A stretch of 64,000 bases of DNA from CAJBVW01 sp964457335 (lineage in GTDB: Bacteria; Myxococcota_A; UBA796; SXON01), in the NCBI GenBank assembly GCA_964457335.1, contig CAYWGD010000003.1, forward strand, positions 134,430-198,429, read 5' to 3'. Below, one piece after another: positions 44,374-53,006 of the stretch (its first letter is position 1; each line of letters opens with the position of its first letter). A model generated the notes under the pieces. The model had not been told where the DNA came from. It worked only from the letters and a program-made list of their open reading frames with translations, and searched no databases. Both the position numbers and the translations under genes were made by a program.

Positions 44374-45891
44374 ATGGTCGAGGAGTACTTCCGGCGCTCG
44401 CGGCGACAGCTCCCTCCGGAGCTCGAGGACGCCCGGCAGCGCATCGAGGCGATCGCCCGGAGCCACGGGCTCGACTTCTTCGACACCGTGTTCGAGATGT
44501 GCGACTACGACGAGATCAACATGATCGCGTCGTACGGCGGCTTTCCGACGCGCTATCCGCACTGGCGCTGGGGCATGGAGTACCTCCAGATGCAGAAGGG
44601 GTACGAGTACGGGCTCCAGAAGATCTACGAGATGGTGATCAACACCAACCCTGCGTACGCCTACCTGCTCGACAACAACGCCTTCGTGGACCAGAAGCTC
44701 GTGATGGCGCACGTGTTCGGGCACGTGGACTTCTTCAAGAACAACGCCTGGTTCGGGCACACCGACCGCAAGATGCTCGACCAGATGGCCAACCACGCCG
44801 CGCGCGTGCGTCGCATCATCGACGCCGTCGGCGAGAACGCCACGGAGACCTGGCTCGACACCTGCCTCTCGGTCGACAACCTGATCGATCCCTACCGGGA
44901 CCACATCAAGCGCACCCGCCCGGCCGAGGACGACGAGCCTTCGACCGCGAGCCACAAGCTGCCCGCGCGCTCGTACATGGACTCGTACATCAACCCGCCC
45001 GACTACGTCGAGCGGCAGCAGCAGCGGGCGCAGGCGGCGGCGGAGCGGGCGAAGAACTTCCCCGAGTCCCCCGAGCGCGACGTGCTCGGCTTCGTGATGG
45101 AGCACGGCCGGATGCAACGTTGGCAGGTGGACATCCTGTCGATCATCCGGGAGGAAGCGTACTACTTCGCCCCCCAGGCGCAGACGAAGATCATGAACGA
45201 GGGCTGGGCCAGCTACTGGCACACCAAGCTCATGACCGAGCAGATCCTCGAAGACGCCGAGGTCATCGACTACGCCGACCACCACTCGGGAACCGTGGCC
45301 ATGCGCCCCGGGCAGCTCAACCCGTACAAGATCGGGCTCGAGCTCTATCGTGACATCCACAAGCGTTGGGACCGGGGGCAATTCGGCAAGGACTGGATGG
45401 AGTGCGACGACGCCGTCGCCAAGCGGGACTGGTACAAGCCGACCAACCTCGGCAAGGAGAAGATCTTCGAGGTCCGCCGCACGCACAACGACGTGACGTT
45501 CCTCGACACCTTCCTCACGGAGGAGTTCTGCCGCCGGGTGGGGCTCTTCACCTACGAGTTCGACAAGAAGAGCGGGGAGTTCCTCGTCGACAGCCGGGAG
45601 TTCGCCGACATCAAGCAGAAGCTCCTGTTCATGGTGTCGAACCACGGCCAGCCGCGCGTGTACGTGACGGACGGCAACCACGCCAACCGCGGCGAGCTCG
45701 AGCTCACGCACGAGTACGAGGGCGTCGACATCCAGCTCGAGTGGGCGAGCCACACGCTCGGGAACCTCGCGCGCGTGTGGGGCCGCCCGGTGCACCTGCG
45801 CACGCGCATCGAGGGCAAGGACGCGATCCTCCACCACGACGGCGAGCACTTCGCCTACGAGGGGCCAAAACCCATGGGAGCGCGCAGATGA
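44374..45891 (+). CDS. spoVR: SpoVR family protein (YcgB-like)
   Basis: A 505-residue protein with a strong ribosome-binding sequence (GGGGAGGT) before its ATG. It shows the SpoVR signatures FDTVFEMCDYDEINMIASYG, GGFPTRYPHWRWGMEYLQM, NTNPAYAYLLDNN, HVFGHVDFFKNN and ILSIIREEAYYFAPQAQTKI with NEGWASYWHTKLM. The many conserved His/Glu residues suggest a metal site. It is the third gene of the conserved trio; in Bacillus SpoVR affects spore cortex formation, and in other bacteria it is linked to stress. Its stop overlaps the next start (ATGA). Confidence 0.96.
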   Translation: MVEEYFRRSRRQLPPELEDARQRIEAIARSHGLDFFDTVFEMCDYDEINMIASYGGFPTRYPHWRWGMEYLQMQKGYEYGLQKIYEMVINTNPAYAYLLDNNAFVDQKLVMAHVFGHVDFFKNNAWFGHTDRKMLDQMANHAARVRRIIDAVGENATETWLDTCLSVDNLIDPYRDHIKRTRPAEDDEPSTASHKLPARSYMDSYINPPDYVERQQQRAQAAAERAKNFPESPERDVLGFVMEHGRMQRWQVDILSIIREEAYYFAPQAQTKIMNEGWASYWHTKLMTEQILEDAEVIDYADHHSGTVAMRPGQLNPYKIGLELYRDIHKRWDRGQFGKDWMECDDAVAKRDWYKPTNLGKEKIFEVRRTHNDVTFLDTFLTEEFCRRVGLFTYEFDKKSGEFLVDSREFADIKQKLLFMVSNHGQPRVYVTDGNHANRGELELTHEYEGVDIQLEWASHTLGNLARVWGRPVHLRTRIEGKDAILHHDGEHFAYEGPKPMGARR

Positions 45892-46319
45892 GCGACCTCG
45901 CGGACGCCCTCGACCGCAAGCTCACCACCGGGGTGGTGCACGCGGACGATGGCGACGTGCGGGCGGAGGTCGACGTGGCGGACGTCGACCGGCTCGGCGT
46001 GTCCGTGCGCGGGGTGCGCGTGCGCGGTGTGGGCGCCGGCGACCTGCACCAGGCCGTGGAGCGGCTCCCCGACGCGCTCGACGTGCTGCCGGAGCCCGTC
46101 GCCCCCGTGGAGGTCGACCCCACGCTGGGCGGGGCCGTCCTGCGTAGCCCCCCGCGAAAGCGCGAGTACTACGAGGTGCGCACGGACGGCCGCGAGGTGT
46201 CCGTGGAGCGGCTCCGCGTGGGCCCCGACGGCCGCGCCCGGATCCCCTTCACGCTCACCCGGGAGCAGCTCGGGCGCATGGTCGAGGACATCGGGGAGAT
46301 CGTGTCGAACGAGCGGTAG
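45888..46319 (+). CDS. Unknown protein translationally coupled to spoVR
   Basis: A 143-residue protein starting in an ATGA overlap with the spoVR stop. The N-terminal half is rich in Val and Asp (DVADVDRLGVSVRGVRVRGV) and looks beta-rich. The C-terminal half has KREYYEVRTDGREVSVERL and ends in a helix (LTREQLGRMVEDIGEIVSNE). It has no cysteine, signal peptide or membrane segment. The tight coupling makes it a candidate fourth component of the PrkA-YeaH-SpoVR module in this lineage. Confidence 0.65.
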   Translation: MSDLADALDRKLTTGVVHADDGDVRAEVDVADVDRLGVSVRGVRVRGVGAGDLHQAVERLPDALDVLPEPVAPVEVDPTLGGAVLRSPPRKREYYEVRTDGREVSVERLRVGPDGRARIPFTLTREQLGRMVEDIGEIVSNER

Positions 46320-46331
46320 TAGACTCGCCGC

Positions 46332-46631
46332 ATGCCCTGCGACGAGACTAGTGGCCGCCTCGAGCCCCGCATCGACCCGCTCCGCTGCGAGGGCAAGGCG
46401 GATTGCCTCCGCGTCTGCCCGGAGGGCGTGTTCACGCTCCGCCCGCTCACGCGCGAGGAGAAGGGGCTCCTGACCCCGCTCGTGCGCTTCAAGGTGTGGG
46501 TGCACGGCGGGAAGCAGGCGTTCGTGGAGCGGCCCGATGCGTGTCGGGCCTGCGGGTTGTGTGTGCCCGCGTGCCCGGAGAAGGCCATCAAGCTCGTGCG
46601 CAACGCCGGAGGTGGCCTCCAAGGCGCCTGA
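46332..46631 (+). CDS. Ferredoxin-like protein with two cluster motifs
   Basis: A 99-residue protein, 13 bases after the previous gene. The C-terminal motif CRACGLCVPACPEKA is a canonical [4Fe-4S] site (CxxCxxCxxxCP). The N-terminal site has only three of the usual cysteines (CEGKADCLRVCPEGVF), so it may hold a [3Fe-4S] cluster or recruit a ligand elsewhere. A charged insertion of about 35 residues separates the two sites. It may be the last gene of the prkA operon; a redox role in that module is not established. Confidence 0.8.
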   Translation: MPCDETSGRLEPRIDPLRCEGKADCLRVCPEGVFTLRPLTREEKGLLTPLVRFKVWVHGGKQAFVERPDACRACGLCVPACPEKAIKLVRNAGGGLQGA

Positions 46632-46644
46632 GTACCAGGGGCCG

Positions 46645-47586
46645 TCACTCCAGCGCGGAGAGGGTGTCCGCCAGCGCCTTGCCGACGACCTCGTTGCCCG
46701 CCACGGTCAGGTGGTTCCGGTCCTGGAAGAGCTGCCGCGCCGGGCGGCCGTCCTCCTGCAGCGCCTCGCACGCCGGGACGACCGGTTGATCGGCGGGAAG
46801 CTCCTTCGGCAGGGTGTGGCAGCCGAGCCGCCAGTCCTGCTCCGACACCGGGTACTGCACGAACACGACCCTGATCCCGCGGGCCTTGCCCCACTCCGCG
46901 ATGAGGTCGTGGTTCCCCTGGCCCTGGGCGTCTCCCGGGCGCGCGGCGCGGTCGAGCCAGCGCGCGTGGTTCGGCCGCGCCTTGTCCAGCCCGAGCCGGA
47001 GCACGTAGTAGAGCCGCGACTTCCAGAGCAGCGCCCGCGCCTGCGTCTCGAGCCCGCCGATGGGGCGGCCGACCAGCGCGCCGTCGTCGCGCGGGCTGTC
47101 GAAGGGCATGCAGTCCACCACGACGACATCGGGGTCGAAGGCCTCGATGCGGCGCTGCAGGAGCCGGTAGACGTTGAGCGAGCGGTAGCCGCTGATGCCG
47201 GCGTTGAGCACCTCCCAGCCATCCCCGAGGAGCCGCTCCGCCACCGCGGAGTAGGTCTCCTCCACGCCGACCCCCGCCCCGAGCGTCTGGCTGTCCCCGA
47301 GCGTCACGGCGCGCGTCACGCCCGCCGGCTTCGCCTGCGTCATCGGCCGGGTTCGCCGGAAGCCGAACTCGTTGATCTGCATCGCCGCGCTCGGGAGCAT
47401 CCCCCAGTACCAGTACAGGTCGGGGTCGTAGCGGAAGCCCGTGTTCTCGAGGTGGGCGCGGATCATCGTGTCGGGGAGCGTGGCGGTGCGCACCGCGGGG
47501 AGCGTGACCCGGAGCGCGCCCTCCGTCGCGCCCAGGAGCGCGAGCGCCACGAGGAGCCCCAGCGCCAGCCGCTTCAGCGCGCCCAT
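46645..47586 (-). CDS. Membrane-anchored SGNH hydrolase-fold protein (1)
   Basis: A 313-residue protein with an N-terminal anchor or signal (LALGLLVALALLGATEGALR). The SGNH blocks are present: GDSQTLGAGVGVEETY (nucleophile Ser), NAGISGYRSLNVYRLL (Gly/Asn block) and DRNHLTVAGNEVV with the catalytic DxxH. Such proteins are esterases or O-acetyltransferase-like enzymes acting outside the cytoplasm. It overlaps the 3' end of a related gene by 13 bases, so the two are coupled. The pair diverges from the alginate-type operon, so a role in modifying the polymer with acyl groups is conceivable. Confidence 0.8.
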   Translation of the reverse strand: MGALKRLALGLLVALALLGATEGALRVTLPAVRTATLPDTMIRAHLENTGFRYDPDLYWYWGMLPSAAMQINEFGFRRTRPMTQAKPAGVTRAVTLGDSQTLGAGVGVEETYSAVAERLLGDGWEVLNAGISGYRSLNVYRLLQRRIEAFDPDVVVVDCMPFDSPRDDGALVGRPIGGLETQARALLWKSRLYYVLRLGLDKARPNHARWLDRAARPGDAQGQGNHDLIAEWGKARGIRVVFVQYPVSEQDWRLGCHTLPKELPADQPVVPACEALQEDGRPARQLFQDRNHLTVAGNEVVGKALADTLSALE

Positions 47587-48596
47587 GTCCACCCCGGCTT
47601 CGTCGGCCCGGCCGCGGGCCCGTCCGCGCAGCGCGGCTCGGCGCCGACGGGCAGCGTGCGCCCGGACGCCACGACCTCGGCCATCCGCGCCGCGATGGCG
47701 TACGCGCCCGCCTCGCTGGGGTGGCCCTCGTCGTAGAAACCCCAGCACGCCCGCTCGCCGAGCGCGTGCCCGCCGAAGAGCACGCCGGCGGGCTCGAGCG
47801 CCGCGCGCCAGTCGGGCACGCCGTCGAAGCCCGCCTGGGCCTGCGGGAGGTTGTTCGGCATCTCGACGAACCACACCGGCATCCCCCGGGCGCCGGCATC
47901 CACGGCGAGCGCGCGGATGTCCGCGAACTCCGGCTCCCGCCCGGCGCCGCTCGGCGGCTCCGCGTAGAGCCCCGCGCGGTAGGGCGCCATCCACCAGCGC
48001 ACCAGGAGGTAGAGCCGCAGCGTGCTCGCCGGCCCCGCCCGCACCTGCCGGTACCAGGCGGCGCGCTGGTCCTCGAGCTCGCGGAAGCGCGCGCTGTTGT
48101 GCGGCGTCCCGAGCAGCACGGCGTCGAAGTCGTAGGTCTCCACGAGCTGACGGTACCGCGCGAGCATGTCGAACGCCGAGGAGCCGAACACCCCGGCGTT
48201 CACCACCTCCACGCGGTCGACGCCCAGCTTCGCGGGGAGGAGCCCCTCGAGCACGTCGGGGACGGTCTTCCCCTGGTCCACCGAGAACCCGAACATCCAG
48301 GAATCCCCGAGCGCGAGCACCCGGTACACGCCCGCCTCGGCGCGCGGGATCGTCCGATCCTCGCGGAAGCCCATCTCGTTCAGCTGCACGCGCCACGGGT
48401 AGGGGCCGTCGGTGCGCGCCTCCGCCATGCCCGGGCGCGTGACCACCCCGCCGGTGAGCGACGTGGCGATGAGCCCGGTCGGACGCTCCCATTCGAAGAG
48501 GAGCGCGTCGACGGAGTACACCGCGCGGAGCCCCCCCTCGACCACGGCGAGCGCGCCGGCGGCCAACAGGAGCCCGAGGAGCGCCTTGCGGAGCAC
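47574..48596 (-). CDS. Membrane-anchored SGNH hydrolase-fold protein (2)
   Basis: A 340-residue relative of the downstream gene. The GTG at 48596 is chosen because the anchor follows at once (MLRKALLGLLLAAGALAVVE); the frame is open farther upstream to 48674 but only as a polar extension. SGNH blocks: ALGDSWMFGFSVDQ, NAGVFGSSAFDMLARY, LGTPHNSARF and DEGHPSEAGAYA with the catalytic DxxH. It is the first gene of a two-gene operon divergent from the alginate-type operon, with 362 bp between them. Confidence 0.8.
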   Translation of the reverse strand: MLRKALLGLLLAAGALAVVEGGLRAVYSVDALLFEWERPTGLIATSLTGGVVTRPGMAEARTDGPYPWRVQLNEMGFREDRTIPRAEAGVYRVLALGDSWMFGFSVDQGKTVPDVLEGLLPAKLGVDRVEVVNAGVFGSSAFDMLARYRQLVETYDFDAVLLGTPHNSARFRELEDQRAAWYRQVRAGPASTLRLYLLVRWWMAPYRAGLYAEPPSGAGREPEFADIRALAVDAGARGMPVWFVEMPNNLPQAQAGFDGVPDWRAALEPAGVLFGGHALGERACWGFYDEGHPSEAGAYAIAARMAEVVASGRTLPVGAEPRCADGPAAGPTKPGWTWAR

Positions 48597-48958
48597 GGCG
48601 GGGGTGTAACCGTGGGGACGCGCGGACGGCGAATCCCGAGGCGCCCGACCGCGGGGGCGCTCGGTTGGTGGCACGGCCGCTCGACGACGGGTTTCCCTGA
48701 CGAGGTGTGACAGGCCGAGCCGCGCCTGAGAATCCTCGCGTCGCGGGTCTGCACGCCGGCGTGTGCGGTCTGGCGGAGCGCCCGGCGCCGCGCGGGCCCT
48801 GGGCTCGGCCTCGCCGTGAGGCCGCGACGCTCGTTCGTGGGCGTGCAGCCGTGCACCCGGGCGGGGCGTGGCCGCCTACACACCGTCGCCCGGGTCAGCA
48901 CCCGTGGAGCCGGCGGGTCCCGGGCCCTACCTCGGATGCGTTCCGGGGGGGAACGACC
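48597..48958. other. Divergent upstream region between the SGNH pair and the alginate-type operon
   Basis: 362 bp without a supportable gene. It must contain the promoters of both transcription units. A TGGCACG at 48679 resembles half of a sigma-54 site, but its partner does not fit. A G-rich stretch (GGGGGGGAACG) just before 48959 could serve as the ribosome-binding sequence of the first operon gene. Confidence 0.5.
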
Positions 48959-50167
48959 GTGGTTGTACCGGACTTCGACCGTGCGCGGGAGTGGGTCTTC
49001 CAGCACGCCTTGCCGTTCTGGGCCGAGGTGGGCGTGGACCGCGACCGCGGGGGATTCCACGAGGCGCTCGACCTGGACGGCCGCCCGGAGCGCGGCGGCT
49101 TCCGGCGCCTGCGCGTGGCCTGCCGCCAGATCTACGTGTTCTCGCACGCCGCGCTGCTCGGGTGGGCCCCGGGCCTGCCCATCGCCCGCGACGGCTTCGC
49201 GTGGCTCGTGGAGAAGGGCTGGATGGGCCCGAATCGCGGCTGGGCGCGGAGGCTGACGCCCGCGGGGAAGGTGCTCGACCCCACCCCCGACCTGTACGAC
49301 CACGCCTTCGTGCTGTTCGCGCTCGGGTGGCTCCACCGCGCCGGCGGGGACCCCGAGGCGCTGACCTGGGCGCACCGCACGCTCGACTTCGTCGAGGCCC
49401 GGCTGCGGCACCCCTCAGGGCGGGGGTTCCGGCAGGCCTTGCCGGCCACGGGCTGGCGGCTCCAGAACCCGCACATGCACCTGCTCGAAGCGGCGCTCAC
49501 GCTCTGCGAGGGGTGCGAGCGGGGTTCGCCGGGCGAGCGGCGCTTCCGCGCGCTGGCCGACGAGCTCGTCACGCTTTGTGTCACCCGCTTCGTCGATCCG
49601 CGCACGGGCACGCTCGCCGAGGCCTACACCGAGGACCTGGCGCGCGCCCCCGGGGATGCCGGCCGGGCGCTCGAGCCGGGGCACCACTTCGAGTGGGCCT
49701 GGCTCCTGGCGGCCAGCCAGCGCGTGCTCGAGCGGCCCGTCGGGTGGCTCGCCGGGCCGCTCGTGGCCTTCGCGGAGCGCCACGGCGTGGACCCCTTGAC
49801 GGGGGCCACCTACGACGCCGTCCGCGACGACGGGGAGGCGCTCGCCCGCGGCTCGCGGACCTGGCCCAACACCGAGCGGCTCAAGGCCCACGTGGCGCTC
49901 TTCGAGCTCGACGGGACGGACTCGCGCGCGGCGCTCGCGAGCACCACGGGGCTGTTGCTCGACCGGTACCTGGCCCGCACGCCGCGCGGCACCTGGATGG
50001 ACCACTTCGACGGGGAGGGCCGGCCGATCGCCGCCACCATCCCCGCGGCCACGCTCTACCACCTCGTCGTGGCGCTGACCGAGCTGCTTCGCGTGGAGCC
50101 CGCGCTCCGCGCACTCGGCCGTCGGGACGACACCAAGCCAGCGCTGCTGGCGGGAGGCAACCTGTGA
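48959..50167 (+). CDS. AGE-family sugar isomerase, probable mannose-6-phosphate isomerase
   Basis: A 402-residue (alpha/alpha)6-barrel protein from the GTG at 48959, the first of seven overlapping genes. Family landmarks: GGFHEALDLDGRPERGGFRR, RVACRQIYVFSHAALLGW, PTPDLYDHAFVLFAL, NPHMHLLEAALTL, EPGHHFEWAWLLA, RTWPNTERLKAHVAL and MDHFDGEGRPIA. The RLRVxxRQIYVF and DLYDHAF segments are those of AGE-family mannose isomerases such as the rhizobial Pmi. The operon's guanylyltransferase lacks a phosphomannose isomerase domain, so this enzyme most likely converts fructose-6-phosphate to mannose-6-phosphate. Other AGE reactions (N-acylglucosamine or mannobiose 2-epimerase) are possible. Confidence 0.85.
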   Translation: MVVPDFDRAREWVFQHALPFWAEVGVDRDRGGFHEALDLDGRPERGGFRRLRVACRQIYVFSHAALLGWAPGLPIARDGFAWLVEKGWMGPNRGWARRLTPAGKVLDPTPDLYDHAFVLFALGWLHRAGGDPEALTWAHRTLDFVEARLRHPSGRGFRQALPATGWRLQNPHMHLLEAALTLCEGCERGSPGERRFRALADELVTLCVTRFVDPRTGTLAEAYTEDLARAPGDAGRALEPGHHFEWAWLLAASQRVLERPVGWLAGPLVAFAERHGVDPLTGATYDAVRDDGEALARGSRTWPNTERLKAHVALFELDGTDSRAALASTTGLLLDRYLARTPRGTWMDHFDGEGRPIAATIPAATLYHLVVALTELLRVEPALRALGRRDDTKPALLAGGNL

Positions 50168-51438
50168 GGATCGCCGTCATCGGGCTCGGATACATCGGCT
50201 CCGTCAACTGCGGGTGCCTGCCGAGGCTCGGACATCGCGTCGTCGGCATGGACATCGACCCGGGGAAGGTCGCCGCCCTGACGGCCGGCCGCCCGCCGGT
50301 GGTCGAGCCGGGGCTGGACGCGCTCGTCGCCGAGGCGCACGCCGCCGGAAACCTGCGCGCGGTCGACAACGTGGAGGCGGCCGTGGCCGCGAGCGACGTG
50401 GCCCTGGTGTGCGTCGCGACGCCGTCCCGGCCGGACGGGGGCGCGGACGACTCCCAGCTCACCCGCGCGATCGCCAGCATCGGCCGGGCGGTCCGCGCCG
50501 CGCGCCGCGACGCCTACACCGTGATCGTGCGGTCCACCTGCCTCCCGCACGTGCACCGCCGGCTCCAGGCGCTGCTCGCCGACACGACCGGGCTCTCGTA
50601 CGGGGCCGGCCTCGGCTACGCGAGCAACCCCGAGTTCCTCCGCGAGGGGAGCGCGGTCGAGGACTTCTTCGCCCCGCCCAAGATCGTGTTCGGCGCCCGC
50701 GGGCAGGCCGCCGAGGCGGCGTGCCGCGCGCTCTACGAGGGCATCCCCGCGGACACGTTCTTCCTCGATCCCGGCGCCGCGGCGATGGTCAAGTACGCGG
50801 ACAACTACTTCCACGCCGTGAAGGTGACCTTCGGCAACGAGATCGGGCTGTTGTGCCGGGAGTTGGGTGTCGATCCCTACCCGGTGATGGACGTGTTCTG
50901 CAGCGATCGCAAGCTCAACATCTCGGCGCGCTACCTGCGTCCTGGCCCGCCGTTCGGCGGTTCCTGCCTTCCGAAGGACGTTCGCGCGTTGCGACACGTG
51001 TCGAGCAACACCGACGTGCGCCTGGAGATGCTCCAGGGCGTGTACGCGTCCAACCGCGAGCAGATCGACCGATTGGTGGCACGCATCGTGGCGGCCGACC
51101 CGACCGCGGTGGGCTTCGTGGGGATCTCGTTCAAGCAGGGCACGCCCGACCTGCGGGAGTCGCCCTTCCTCGAGGCGCTCCGGCGGCTCGTGGCCGCGGG
51201 GCGGACGGTGCGGGTGTACGACCCGCTCCTCGCCGCCGGGGCGGACGGGGAGCTCGGCCCGCACCTCGTGGACGGCCTCGACGCGCTCCTGGCCGACTGC
51301 GACTACGTGGTCGTCACGCAGAAGCTCGGGACGGAGCGCTGGGCGGGGGTGGCGCCCCACACGGGGCGGCGCCTCCTCGACCTCACCGCCGACGAGACGC
51401 TCCGGCGCCTCGGCGCCTACGAGGAGCTGTATCGGTGA
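50164..51438 (+). CDS. algD: GDP-mannose 6-dehydrogenase
   Basis: A 424-residue nucleotide-sugar dehydrogenase starting in a GTGA overlap. The NAD Rossmann motif is GLGYIGSVNCG (7-17). It has PPVVEPGLDAL, YASNPEFLREGSAVEDF, KVTFGNEIG, VMDVFCSDRKLNISARYLRP and FGGSCLPKDVRAL. The catalytic cysteine falls at Cys268, the same number as in Pseudomonas AlgD, and these motifs are closer to AlgD than to UDP-glucose dehydrogenases. It oxidises GDP-mannose to GDP-mannuronate, the committed step to alginate. The 3' end overlaps the next gene. Confidence 0.92.
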   Translation: MRIAVIGLGYIGSVNCGCLPRLGHRVVGMDIDPGKVAALTAGRPPVVEPGLDALVAEAHAAGNLRAVDNVEAAVAASDVALVCVATPSRPDGGADDSQLTRAIASIGRAVRAARRDAYTVIVRSTCLPHVHRRLQALLADTTGLSYGAGLGYASNPEFLREGSAVEDFFAPPKIVFGARGQAAEAACRALYEGIPADTFFLDPGAAAMVKYADNYFHAVKVTFGNEIGLLCRELGVDPYPVMDVFCSDRKLNISARYLRPGPPFGGSCLPKDVRALRHVSSNTDVRLEMLQGVYASNREQIDRLVARIVAADPTAVGFVGISFKQGTPDLRESPFLEALRRLVAAGRTVRVYDPLLAAGADGELGPHLVDGLDALLADCDYVVVTQKLGTERWAGVAPHTGRRLLDLTADETLRRLGAYEELYR

Positions 51439-53006
51439 CGACGCCGTACGCCCGAACGGAGCAGGCGCGGATCACCGTCCGCCAGCTGCCGGCCGACCGC
51501 CGGAAGCACGTGCGGGTGCCCGCGAGCGCGGCGCCCCTGTGGGTGGACCTCGGCGCCGAACGCCTGGAGGTGGTGGACTGGAGCCCTGGCGGGCTGCGGG
51601 TGGCCGCGGCCGCCCCGGCCCCCGACGCGACGCTCCAGGTGGCGGTGGGAGATGGGGCTGGCCCCTTCGCGGTCCGCGCGCGCACCGTGTGGGCGGCCGG
51701 CGGCGAGGTGGGGCTGGCGTTCACCTCGCTGCCCGAGGCCGCCCGCGCGCGGCTCACGGAGCACGCCGCGCCGTGGACCGGCGCGGGTGACACGCCGCCG
51801 GCGGCGTCCACCGTCGCGCCGCCGGTGGACGCGGTCGCGCCCCCGCGGGTGCTACCGCCGCCGGTCGCGGCGCCGCCGAGGCGCTGGCGCCCGCCGCTGC
51901 GCGCGATCCTGTACCTGGTCCTCGGCGTCCTGCTGACGGCCTGGCTCGGGAGCGCGCTCTACCGGCGCGTGTGGCGCATCGAGGTCGACGCCGCCTCGCT
52001 CGTGGCGGCCACCGCCCGCGTGGCGAGCCCCGCGGACGGGGTCGTGCGCGAGCTCCTCGTGGCCGACGGCGACACCGTCCGGGAGGGGCAGGAGGCCTTC
52101 CGTGTCGAGGCGGCGGGTGTCGACGCACAGGTCGAGCGCGCGGCGCTCGAGATGGAGGCCGCCCGTGCGGAGGTGGCGCGGCTCGAGGCCGAGCGCGTCG
52201 CGGCCGCCGAGCGCCTCGGCATCGAGGGGCGCGTCGCGCGGGCAAGGGCCCGGGCGGAGCGGCGCCAGGTGGCGCTCCTGGCCCAGCGGGTCGGCTGGGC
52301 CGGGGAGCACGTCACCCGCGTGGAGGCCCTCGGCGCCGCCGCCGGCGTCTCCGCGTTCGACCTGGACGAGGTCCGCGGGCGGCGGGCCGAGCTCGCGGGC
52401 CAGCTCGAAGCGGCGCGGGCGCGGCTGGCCGCCGAGCAGACGCGGGTCGACGCGGTCCGGCGCGGCTATGCCTTCGACGGGGAGCGCGTCGCGGCGGCCC
52501 TGCCCGAGGCCGACGCGGCGCTCGCGGCGGCGCGGACCACCTTCGCGCTCGCGGAGCGGCGGCTGGCCTCGGAGCGGACGCGCGCGGAGGCGCTGCGGAG
52601 CGCGCGCGTCCCGTTCGCCGGGCGCGTGTCCGCCGTGCTGCAGACCGCGGGCGCGGCGGTACGGCAGGGCACGGTGGTGGTCGTGGTCGAGCGCGACGAG
52701 GACCGGCAGGTCGAGGCGTGGGTGACGCGCCAGGAGGCCGGGTACGTGCGCCTCGGCAGCGCCGCGCGGGTGTACGTGCCGGGCGTGGGCCGCACCTACG
52801 ACGCCGTGGTGCGCTCGATCGGGGCGGAGTCCGCCGCGAGCGAGGCGGCGATGGCGGTCGGCGGCACGCCCCGGCTCCGCGTGGTGCTCGACCTCGCGGG
52901 GTACGCGGGCGAGCCCGACAGCCGGGCCGCCGCCATGGCGGAGCTGCGCAAGTCCGACTCCGTCGGGCTGCCCGCGGTGGTGAGCCTCCCCCGGAGCTGG
53001 CGATGA
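51435..53006 (+). CDS. alg44: Alg44-like PilZ and membrane-fusion protein
   Basis: A 523-residue protein starting in a GTGA overlap. The N-terminal PilZ domain has RRKHVR (22-27, the RxxxR site) and DWSPGG (48-53, the D/NxSxxG site), so it should bind cyclic di-GMP. After a Pro-rich linker, one membrane helix lies at about 157-177 (AILYLVLGVLLTAW). The rest is an HlyD-like periplasmic arm: a lipoyl half (VASPADGVVRELLVADGDTV), a long Ala/Glu/Arg coiled coil (about 220-380) and a second half (VPFAGRVSAVLQTAGAAV). This is the order in Alg44, which activates Alg8. The coiled coil is longer than in Pseudomonas Alg44. Confidence 0.88.
   Translation: MTTPYARTEQARITVRQLPADRRKHVRVPASAAPLWVDLGAERLEVVDWSPGGLRVAAAAPAPDATLQVAVGDGAGPFAVRARTVWAAGGEVGLAFTSLPEAARARLTEHAAPWTGAGDTPPAASTVAPPVDAVAPPRVLPPPVAAPPRRWRPPLRAILYLVLGVLLTAWLGSALYRRVWRIEVDAASLVAATARVASPADGVVRELLVADGDTVREGQEAFRVEAAGVDAQVERAALEMEAARAEVARLEAERVAAAERLGIEGRVARARARAERRQVALLAQRVGWAGEHVTRVEALGAAAGVSAFDLDEVRGRRAELAGQLEAARARLAAEQTRVDAVRRGYAFDGERVAAALPEADAALAAARTTFALAERRLASERTRAEALRSARVPFAGRVSAVLQTAGAAVRQGTVVVVVERDEDRQVEAWVTRQEAGYVRLGSAARVYVPGVGRTYDAVVRSIGAESAASEAAMAVGGTPRLRVVLDLAGYAGEPDSRAAAMAELRKSDSVGLPAVVSLPRSWR

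Noticed and set aside
48679..48693. Sigma-54 promoter before the alginate-type operon
   Set aside because: TGGCACG is present, but the -12 element reads CTCG at the required distance instead of TTGC.
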